64,000 nt of DNA from Parahaliea maris. Its GTDB lineage: Bacteria > Pseudomonadota > Gammaproteobacteria > Pseudomonadales > Halieaceae. Location of the stretch: contig NZ_VRZA01000002.1 of assembly GCF_008064665.1 (NCBI RefSeq), positions 496,001-560,000 on the forward strand. Reading direction: 5' to 3'. Every line of letters starts with the position of its first letter. Within the stretch, counting starts at the first letter, position 1. The notes under the pieces were generated by a model. It worked only from the letters and a program-made list of their open reading frames with translations. It did not search any database and was not told the origin of the DNA. This document shows positions 57,757 through 64,000 of this stretch, piece after piece. The position numbers were made by a program, and so were the translations under genes.

Positions 57757-59606
57757 AGTCTCTGGAAGCCGTCAACGAATTTGTTATCAAGTTCGCCAAC
57801 GTCAACGGTACCGGTTCCGCCAGTGCCAACAACCTGTTCGCCAAGGCCCTGTTCCGCATGGGGCTGCCAGTCAGCCCCAAGAACATTTTTCCCTCCAATA
57901 TCCAGGGCCTGCCGACATGGTATGAAGTCCGGGTGAGTGAGAAGGGTTACCTCGGGCGCCGTGGCGGTATCGATATCATGCTCTCGGTCAATCCCCAGAG
58001 CATGCCCCAGGACATCCGCGAAGTGGAGCCGGGCGGTTACTTCATCTACGACAACACCAAGCCGCTGGACCTGCGGCTGATCCGCAACGACGTCAATATC
58101 ATCGGTCTGCCACTGACCCGGATCTGTAACGAGCAGTACAAGGACCCGCGCCAGCGGCAGCTGTTCAAGAACGTGATCTACGTCGGCGCGCTGGCGGCGC
58201 TGCTGGATATGGACTTCGGCGTGATCACTGAACTGGTGGGTGACCAGTTCAAGGGCAAGGAAAAACTGGTGCTGCCCAATATCCACGCACTGGAACTCGG
58301 CCACCAGTACGTCAAGGCCAACCTCGAGTGCCCCATTGGCATCCGCGTGCGCAAGAGCGACAAGGTGGGCGACAAGATCCTGCTTGATGGCAACACTGCC
58401 CTGGGCCTCGGTGCTGTCTATGGCGGCGCCACGGTGGCCGCCTGGTACCCGATTACCCCGTCCACCTCGGTGGTGGACGCTTTCGAGCGCTATGCCAAGC
58501 GCCTGCGCATCGATCCGGGCACGGGCTCGCGCAATTACGCCATTGTCCAGGCAGAGGACGAACTCGCCGCCATGGGGATGGTGATTGGTGCCAGCTGGAA
58601 CGGGGCCCGCGCCTTTACCGCCACCAGCGGCCCCGGCCTGTCGCTGATGAGCGAGTTCCTCGGCCTCGCCTATTTTGCGGAAATTCCCACCGTGCTGTTC
58701 GATGTGCAGCGGGCGGGGCCGTCAACCGGCATGCCCACCCGCACCCAGCAGTCGGACGTACTGTCGGCGGCCTATGCCTCCCACGGCGACACCAAACAGG
58801 TTCTGCTGTTCCCGTCGACGCCGAAAGAGTGCTTCGACATGGGGGCCGCGTCTTTCGACCTGGCCGAGCGTCTGCAGACGCCGATCATCCTGATGACGGA
58901 CCTGGACCTGGGCATGAACGACAACATGTCCGAGCCGCTGGACTGGGACGACGATCGCAAGTACGACCGGGGCAAGGTGCTGAGCGCCGAGGACCTGGAC
59001 CAGATGGAGCGCTACGGGCGCTACCTGGACGTGGACGGAGACGCCATCTGCTACCGCACCTATCCCGGTACCCATCCGGAGAAGGGCGCCTTCTTTACCC
59101 GGGGAACCTCCCGCGACGAGTACGCCGTGTACACCGAGCGCGGCGAGGAATACGAAAAGAACATGCATCGCCTGATGGCGAAATGGGAAACCATCAAGCA
59201 GCACGTGCCGAAGCCGGAAGTGGTCCGTTGCGGCAGCGACACCGACACCGCGGTGTTGTTCTACGGTACCAGCGAGGAGTCCTCCCGGGAGGCCATGGAC
59301 TACCTGGCCGAAGAAGGGATCTACCTGAATGCCATGCGGGTCCGGGCCTTCCCTTTCAACGACGAGGTGGAGGCCTTCCTGGCGGAGCACGAGCGGGTGT
59401 TTGTCATCGAGCAGAACCGCGACGCCCAGCTGCGCACCCTGTTGATGGCCGAGTTCGAACTGGGGCCGGACAAGCTGAAGTCCGTGCTCTGCTTCGACGG
59501 CACCCCCATCAGCGCCCGCAACATCCGCAAGCAGATCCTGATGCAGATGCCCGGCCACAATGTCACGCCGCTGCACCGCGAGCGCGTGGTCGGCAATGGA
59601 GAATAA
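57753..59606 (+). CDS. 2-oxoacid:acceptor oxidoreductase, fused gamma-alpha subunit
   Basis: A 617-residue subunit of a 2-oxoglutarate/2-oxoacid:ferredoxin-type oxidoreductase. The gamma (POR_gamma) domain comes first (about 20-185: VNGTGSASANNLF), then the alpha domain (about 215 on: GNTALGLGAVYGGATVAAWYP, TATSGPGLSLMSEF). With the TPP subunit it oxidatively decarboxylates a 2-oxoacid to the acyl-CoA. Lacks its own Fe-S cysteines, which the first gene supplies. Starts on the TGA of the flavoprotein. Confidence 0.9.
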   Translation: MKSLEAVNEFVIKFANVNGTGSASANNLFAKALFRMGLPVSPKNIFPSNIQGLPTWYEVRVSEKGYLGRRGGIDIMLSVNPQSMPQDIREVEPGGYFIYDNTKPLDLRLIRNDVNIIGLPLTRICNEQYKDPRQRQLFKNVIYVGALAALLDMDFGVITELVGDQFKGKEKLVLPNIHALELGHQYVKANLECPIGIRVRKSDKVGDKILLDGNTALGLGAVYGGATVAAWYPITPSTSVVDAFERYAKRLRIDPGTGSRNYAIVQAEDELAAMGMVIGASWNGARAFTATSGPGLSLMSEFLGLAYFAEIPTVLFDVQRAGPSTGMPTRTQQSDVLSAAYASHGDTKQVLLFPSTPKECFDMGAASFDLAERLQTPIILMTDLDLGMNDNMSEPLDWDDDRKYDRGKVLSAEDLDQMERYGRYLDVDGDAICYRTYPGTHPEKGAFFTRGTSRDEYAVYTERGEEYEKNMHRLMAKWETIKQHVPKPEVVRCGSDTDTAVLFYGTSEESSREAMDYLAEEGIYLNAMRVRAFPFNDEVEAFLAEHERVFVIEQNRDAQLRTLLMAEFELGPDKLKSVLCFDGTPISARNIRKQILMQMPGHNVTPLHRERVVGNGE

Positions 59607-59609
59607 ACG

Positions 59610-60662
59610 ATGAGCTACCAGGTTCCGAAGTTTCGCCACCCCGACCTCCCGGTCAATGAGCTGGGTTACACCCGCGCCGACTACGAGGGCGCCATTTCCA
59701 CACTCTGTGCCGGCTGTGGCCACGATTCCATTTCCGGCTCCATTGTTCGCGCCTGCCACGAGCTGTCGCTGGAGCCCCACAAGATTGCCAAGCTTTCCGG
59801 CATCGGCTGCTCCTCCAAGGCGCCCACCTATTTCCTGGGCAAGTCCCACGGCTTCAACTCCGTGCACGGGCGCATGCCTTCGGTAGTGACCGGGGCAGCC
59901 ATGGCCAATCGCGAGCTGATGTACCTGGGGGTATCGGGAGACGGCGATACGGCGTCCATCGGCATGGGGCAGTTCACCCACGCCATCCGCCGCAACCTCA
60001 ACATGGTGTACATCGTCATGAACAACGGTTGCTACGGTCTCACCAAGGGCCAGGATTCGGCCACCGCCGACGAGGGCTCCGCCAGCAAGAAGGGCGACCC
60101 CAACCCCTTCGGCGCCATCGACCTCCCGGGGCTGGCGCTGCAGCTGGGGGCGACCTTCGTGGCACGGTCCTTTTCCGGTGACAAGGACCAGCTGGTGCCG
60201 CTGATCAAGGCGGCCATGACCCATCGCGGTTTCGCCCTTATTGATGTGGTCTCTCCCTGCGTGACGTTCAACAACAACGCCGCCTCCACCAAGAGCTACG
60301 AGTTTGTTCGCGAGCACGCAGCGGCCACCGGCACCGTGGACTTCGTGCCCATGCGCGAGGAAATCACCACCTCCTATGAGCCGGGCCACAGCCAGGAAGT
60401 CACCCTGCACGACGGCTCGGTCCTGCACCTGCACAAGCTGTCCGATGACCTGGACCCCTTCGATCGCAGCTCCGCCATGCTGGCGCTGGAGCGCTATCGC
60501 AGTGCCGGCCAGATCCTCACCGGGCTGATCTACATGAACAAGGACTCCCACGACCTGCACGAGGTGCTGGAGACCAGCCGTCGGCCCCTGAACACCCTGG
60601 TGGAGGAAGACCTGTGCCCGGGGAACAAGGTTTTGCAGAATATCAACGCCAGCCTGCGTTGA
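59610..60662 (+). CDS. 2-oxoacid:acceptor oxidoreductase, TPP-binding beta subunit
   Basis: A 350-residue TPP subunit: CAGCGHDS near 33, GDGD at 110-113, NN at 138-139 followed by GCYGLTKGQ. It holds thiamine diphosphate and the 2-oxoacid for the decarboxylation. Three bases separate it from the alpha subunit. The 2-oxoacid (2-oxoglutarate or pyruvate) cannot be told from these motifs alone; KOR is more usual in aerobes of this form. Confidence 0.92.
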   Translation: MSYQVPKFRHPDLPVNELGYTRADYEGAISTLCAGCGHDSISGSIVRACHELSLEPHKIAKLSGIGCSSKAPTYFLGKSHGFNSVHGRMPSVVTGAAMANRELMYLGVSGDGDTASIGMGQFTHAIRRNLNMVYIVMNNGCYGLTKGQDSATADEGSASKKGDPNPFGAIDLPGLALQLGATFVARSFSGDKDQLVPLIKAAMTHRGFALIDVVSPCVTFNNNAASTKSYEFVREHAAATGTVDFVPMREEITTSYEPGHSQEVTLHDGSVLHLHKLSDDLDPFDRSSAMLALERYRSAGQILTGLIYMNKDSHDLHEVLETSRRPLNTLVEEDLCPGNKVLQNINASLR

Positions 60663-60691
60663 TCGCGGCTGTTTTGGCGGATTTGGGGGTG

Positions 60692-60714
60692 AATGCCACC
60701 GCTATGGTGGCATT
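60692..60714 (+). terminator. Hairpin terminator after the oxidoreductase module
   Basis: AATGCCACC (60692-60700) and GGTGGCATT (60706-60714) make a nine-base perfect stem with a five-base loop, 29 bases after the beta-subunit stop and just before the phoB promoter. Only two T's follow the stem, so it is a modest terminator. Confidence 0.6.
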
Positions 60715-60722
60715 TGCCCTGC

Positions 60723-60756
60723 ATGTCATGAGCTTGTCATAATTTCATCATCTAAT
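60723..60756 (+). promoter_or_regulatory. Pho box and -10 of phoB
   Basis: TGTCAT at 60724-60729 and 60735-60740 are exactly 11 bases apart, the direct-repeat form of a PhoB site, with a weaker third unit after them. TCTAAT (60751-60756), five of six to TATAAT, starts 17 bases after the second unit, the spacing I recall for E. coli phoB. So phoB should be activated by its own product under low phosphate. Confidence 0.8.
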
Positions 60757-60794
60757 AGACTCCCTGAAATGGAGCTATCGGGAATTATTGACCC

Positions 60795-61505
60795 ATGAAT
60801 GAACGTAAGGTACTGATTGTCGACGACGAATTCGCCATTCGCGACATGCTGCGGATGGCGCTGGAGATCGCCGAGTTTCGCTGCCTGGAGGCTGAAAACA
60901 TCCACGACGCCTTTACCCAGGTGGTGGATGAGCGCCCCGATATCATTCTGCTGGACTGGATGCTGCCGGGTGGCAGCGGCCTCGAACTGTTGCGACGCCT
61001 GAAGCGGAATGACACCACCAGGGATATTCCGGTGGTCATGCTCACTGCCAAGACGGCCGAGGACAACGTGATCCAGGGACTGGATGTCGGCGCCGACGAC
61101 TACATCACCAAACCCTTCGCCCCGCGGGAGCTGATTGCCCGCATCAAGGCCCTGCTGCGCCGGGTAGCCGGTGGCGACGAGGAGGACCGCATCCAGGTGG
61201 CCGACCTGGTGCTCGACGGCGAGAGCCGGCGCATTTTCCTCGCCGATGAGCCGGTCGATATGGGCCCCACGGAGTTCAACCTGCTGCAGTTTTTCATGTC
61301 GCACCCGGAGCGGGCCTATACCCGCAACCAGTTGCTCGACCAGGTGTGGGGCGCCAATGTCTATGTGGAAGAGCGCACGGTGGACGTGCATATTCGCCGC
61401 CTGCGCAAGGCCCTGCAGACCCCTGAGCACGACTACAGCGACCTCATCCAGACGGTGCGCGGCACCGGCTACCGCTTCTCCAGCCGGGGAGTCCCCGCGC
61501 GGTGA
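60795..61505 (+). CDS. phoB: Phosphate regulon response regulator PhoB
   Basis: A 236-residue OmpR/PhoB-class response regulator. The acidic pocket Asp10, Asp11 and phospho-acceptor Asp54 (ILLDWMLPGG) are visible, with VMLTAK and the lysine in ITKPFAPREL. The C-terminal winged helix ends RTVDVHIRRLRKAL and VRGTGYRFS. It binds Pho boxes after phosphorylation by PhoR. It overlaps phoR by four bases. Confidence 0.97.
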   Translation: MNERKVLIVDDEFAIRDMLRMALEIAEFRCLEAENIHDAFTQVVDERPDIILLDWMLPGGSGLELLRRLKRNDTTRDIPVVMLTAKTAEDNVIQGLDVGADDYITKPFAPRELIARIKALLRRVAGGDEEDRIQVADLVLDGESRRIFLADEPVDMGPTEFNLLQFFMSHPERAYTRNQLLDQVWGANVYVEERTVDVHIRRLRKALQTPEHDYSDLIQTVRGTGYRFSSRGVPAR

Positions 61506-62791
61506 GAGCCCCGGGTAGCTGGCTGCTGGAGCTCCAGCGACTCGGCTTGTTAGTCCTCGTCAGTGCCGGCCTCGGCTGGTTGGTCGGGCGCCCGTGGCTG
61601 GCCCTGGCCATCGCCCTGGTGGGCATCACCCTGTACTGGCTGCGCCAGTTACTGCGTGTTCACCGCTGGCTCGAGAACCCGGAACAACTCGCCCCCGAGG
61701 GCGTGGGTATCTGGGGCGAGGTCTACGACGAGATCTATCACCTGCAACGCCGCAACCGCGAGAGCTACCAGCGCTTGCAGTCCACGGTGGACTACCTGCA
61801 GGATTCTTTCGCCGCCATGCGCGACGGCGTGGTCATGGTGGACGGTACCGGCGCCATCGAGTGGAGCAATACGGCGGCGCAGAAAATGCTCGGCCTGCAG
61901 ATTCCCCGTGACCAGGGCCAGGCGCTGCTCAACCTGGTGCGTATCCCCGCCTTTAACCAGTACTTTCTGTCCGGTGATTTCAGCGAGCCACTGAAGTTGA
62001 ACCTGGGTAACGAGCGCCGCCAGATCGTGCAGTTCGAAATCACGACCTTCGGTGAAGGCGACCGCCTGGTGTTCGCCCGCGATATCACCAAGGTGGCCCA
62101 GCTGGAACAGATGCGCCGTGATTTCGTCGGCAACGTCTCCCACGAGTTGCGCACACCGCTGACGGTGATCAAGGGTTACCTGGAAACCATACTCGCCTAT
62201 GGCGACCAGCTCGAGCCCCGCTTCGTGCGCCCGCTGCAGCAGATGGACCAGCAGGCCCAGCGCATGGAAAACCTGCTCAAGGACCTGCTCTGGCTGTCGC
62301 GCATCGAGAGCGTGGAGAGCACGCCCAAGCACAAGCAGGTGGACGTACCCGCCCTGTTGCAGGAGCTGCACGACGAGCTGTTCACCACCTATCCGGAGCG
62401 GCGCCTGGACCTGGAACTGGAATGTGACTGCAAGGTGCTCGGCGACTACCGGGAACTGCACAGCGCGGTGTCCAACCTGGTAATCAATGCCTTCAAGTAC
62501 AGCCCCGAGGACACGCCGGTGACCCTGCGCTGGCAACGCTGGGGCGAACTGGAGGGGCAAAAGGCGGCGCTGTCGGTGGTGGACCGGGGTATGGGAATCG
62601 CCGAGAGCCACTTGCCGCGTTTGACCGAGCGCTTCTACCGGGTCGACGACAGCCGCTCGTCGCAAACCGGCGGCACCGGGCTGGGGCTTGCGATCGTCAA
62701 ACACGTGGCTGCCTCCCACCAGGCGGAGTTGCAGATTGAAAGCCGACTGGGAGAGGGCAGCACCTTCAGGATGGTGTTTCCATTGCCCTGA
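61502..62791 (+). CDS. phoR: Phosphate regulon sensor kinase PhoR
   Basis: A 429-residue histidine kinase that phosphorylates PhoB under phosphate limitation. Two N-terminal membrane helices (about 8-50) precede a PAS domain (about 90-195), the H-box with His214 in NVSHELRTPL, and the ATPase with NLVINAFKYSPED, DRGMGI and TGLGLAIVKH. Start is a GTG at 61502 overlapping the phoB end (GTGA); this is the usual order. Confidence 0.96.
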   Translation: MRAPGSWLLELQRLGLLVLVSAGLGWLVGRPWLALAIALVGITLYWLRQLLRVHRWLENPEQLAPEGVGIWGEVYDEIYHLQRRNRESYQRLQSTVDYLQDSFAAMRDGVVMVDGTGAIEWSNTAAQKMLGLQIPRDQGQALLNLVRIPAFNQYFLSGDFSEPLKLNLGNERRQIVQFEITTFGEGDRLVFARDITKVAQLEQMRRDFVGNVSHELRTPLTVIKGYLETILAYGDQLEPRFVRPLQQMDQQAQRMENLLKDLLWLSRIESVESTPKHKQVDVPALLQELHDELFTTYPERRLDLELECDCKVLGDYRELHSAVSNLVINAFKYSPEDTPVTLRWQRWGELEGQKAALSVVDRGMGIAESHLPRLTERFYRVDDSRSSQTGGTGLGLAIVKHVAASHQAELQIESRLGEGSTFRMVFPLP

Positions 62792-62850
62792 ACCCGGCGG
62801 GTCCGTAGCATTCGGGAGTGAACAATAAAACGGGCATTCAGGAGCCATTC

Positions 62851-63816
62851 ATGAGATCGATCAGGACCATTGTCGTTGCCCTCGGGTTGGCGCTCGCCGC
62901 CCCGCTGGCGGCTGCGGGGGTCGATCAGGCACTGAAGGATTACCAGGTCGCCAGCGGGGTGTCGGGGAAACTGTCGAGTATTGGCTCGGACACCCTGGCC
63001 AACCTGATGACCCTCTGGGCGGAAGAGTTCAAGCGCGCCTATCCCAACGTCACCATACAGATTCAGGCCGCCGGCTCGTCTACGGCGCCCCCGGCCCTCA
63101 CTGAGGGCACGGCTAACCTGGGGCCGATGAGCCGCAAGATGAAGGACAAGGAAATCGAGGCCTTCGAAAGCCGTTATGGTTACAAGCCCACCGCGGTCCC
63201 CCTGGCGATCGATGCCCTTGCGGTCTATGTGCACAGTGACAACCCCATTGGTGGCATGTCACTTGAGGATGTGGATGCCGTCTTTTCCTCCACCCGGCTG
63301 TGTGGCCGCAGCGGTGACATTCGGCGTTGGGGAGCGCTGGGGCTCGGGGGCTCCTGGGCCACGCGTGATATGCAATTGTTCGGCCGCAACTCAGTGTCGG
63401 GTACCTACGGTTATTTCAAGGAAGAGGCCCTGTGCAAGGGCGATTTCAAAAATAACGTGAATGAGCAGCCAGGTTCCGCATCCGTCGTCCAGTCGGTTTC
63501 GACCTCCCTGAATGGCATTGGTTATTCCGGCATCGGCTACAACACCTCCAGCGTCCGCGCGGTACCGCTGAGCAGGCACTCTGGCGGTGAAACCGTGGCC
63601 GCGACTGCGGAGAATGCAGTCACCGGTGCCTATCCGCTGGCACGCTTTCTCTACGTTTATGTCAACAAGGAGCCCAGCAAGCCCCTGGCCCCGATGGAGC
63701 GGGAATTCCTGCGTCTCGTTTACTCCCGGCAGGGCCAGGAAGTCGTCGTGAAAGATGGTTACATCCCTCTACCAGCAATGATGGTAGAGCGCTTTGCTGC
63801 CGAGCTGGGGCTGTAG
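62851..63816 (+). CDS. pstS: Phosphate ABC transporter substrate-binding protein PstS
   Basis: A 321-residue periplasmic phosphate-binding protein with signal peptide [32 protein letters not shown] and [14 protein letters not shown] hold the phosphate-contacting serine/threonine positions of the PstS fold. I start at the ATG at 62851, which has CAGGAG upstream; a GTG at 62818 adds 11 residues with no signal character. The 59-base gap to phoR has no Pho box, so it is probably expressed from the phoB promoter. Confidence 0.93.
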   Translation: MRSIRTIVVALGLALAAPLAAAGVDQALKDYQVASGVSGKLSSIGSDTLANLMTLWAEEFKRAYPNVTIQIQAAGSSTAPPALTEGTANLGPMSRKMKDKEIEAFESRYGYKPTAVPLAIDALAVYVHSDNPIGGMSLEDVDAVFSSTRLCGRSGDIRRWGALGLGGSWATRDMQLFGRNSVSGTYGYFKEEALCKGDFKNNVNEQPGSASVVQSVSTSLNGIGYSGIGYNTSSVRAVPLSRHSGGETVAATAENAVTGAYPLARFLYVYVNKEPSKPLAPMEREFLRLVYSRQGQEVVVKDGYIPLPAMMVERFAAELGL

Positions 63817-63818
63817 TG

Positions 63819-64000
63819 ATGGTAGACCTGTCACTGCATATTCCCGCGAACCGGGAAAAGGCCCGGCGCTACAGGGACAGGTTGGCCACGGTGGGAGTCA
63901 CCGCCGGGGGGGCCGCCGTGCTGCTGGCCATTCTCCTGATTTTCTTTTATTTGCTCTATGAAGTGTTGCCGCTGTTTGGTGGCACTTCGGTAGCGGACAA
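63819..64000 (+). CDS. pstC: Phosphate ABC permease PstC (partial, runs off the window)
   Basis: Only the first 60 residues are visible: a basic start (NREKARRYRDRLATVG) and one membrane helix (about 27-53, AVLLAILLIFFYLLYEVLPL). Place and character fit PstC of the PstSCAB phosphate importer, but identity rests mainly on position after pstS. It begins two bases after the pstS stop, so it is cotranscribed. Confidence 0.75.
   Translation, partial: MVDLSLHIPANREKARRYRDRLATVGVTAGGAAVLLAILLIFFYLLYEVLPLFGGTSVAD

Overview
The window is high-GC DNA (mostly a little over 60% G+C by eye), densely coding on both strands. It looks like the chromosome of an aerobic, probably marine gammaproteobacterium. 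The evidence is the smc-zipA-ligA gene order, a complete System I cytochrome c maturation operon next to ttcA, a phoB-phoR-pst locus, YbbA/YbbP next to a TesA-type esterase, and a DUF222-HNH gene. A member of the Halieaceae/Cellvibrionales is my best guess from gene content; no rRNA or other marker here proves it. I see no tRNA, rRNA, CRISPR array, transposase or prophage.

Layout. 1-14 kb: an acyl-CoA dehydrogenase (cut by the window edge), an AraC-type regulator, an aldehyde dehydrogenase translationally coupled to glycerol kinase, a small Cys/His protein, YbaK, MscL, BioA, TesA and the divergent YbbA/YbbP transporter, a CHAD protein and an atypical pyruvate kinase. 14-18.4 kb: an accessory stretch. 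It opens with a DUF222-HNH nuclease gene that carries two copies of a long perfect palindrome, followed by lower-GC DNA with a double-CDGSH protein and three small membrane proteins, two of them related to each other. 18.5-23.9 kb: DUF1214, MpaB-type oxygenase, cupin, sterol-desaturase-type hydroxylase, a small exported protein and a TetR regulator. 23.9-32.8 kb: malate dehydrogenase, ttcA and ccmABCDEFGHI.

32.8-48.4 kb: a TonB receptor with an STN domain converging on an ECF sigma/FecR pair, a secreted acidic protein, and the most striking locus. This is a five-gene minus-strand operon (45322 to 37658) encoding a CymA/NapC-type tetraheme quinol dehydrogenase, a nine-CXXCH cytochrome with an extra CX3CH motif and a C-terminal EB_dh-like domain, a DmsE/MtrA-type decaheme, an MtrB/PioB-type barrel and an OmcA/MtrC-type decaheme lipoprotein. 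Together these parts make a complete inner-membrane-to-cell-surface electron conduit. The ccm operon upstream can supply the c-type haem attachment they need. Next to it lie a phosphate-porin-type gene with a triple Pho-box-like repeat and a UbiA-family prenyltransferase.

48.5-64 kb: smc, zipA, ligA, a lytic-transglycosylase-like lipoprotein, a three-gene 2-oxoacid:acceptor oxidoreductase module with its own FAD/Fe-S subunit, then phoB (behind a clear Pho box), phoR, pstS and the start of pstC.
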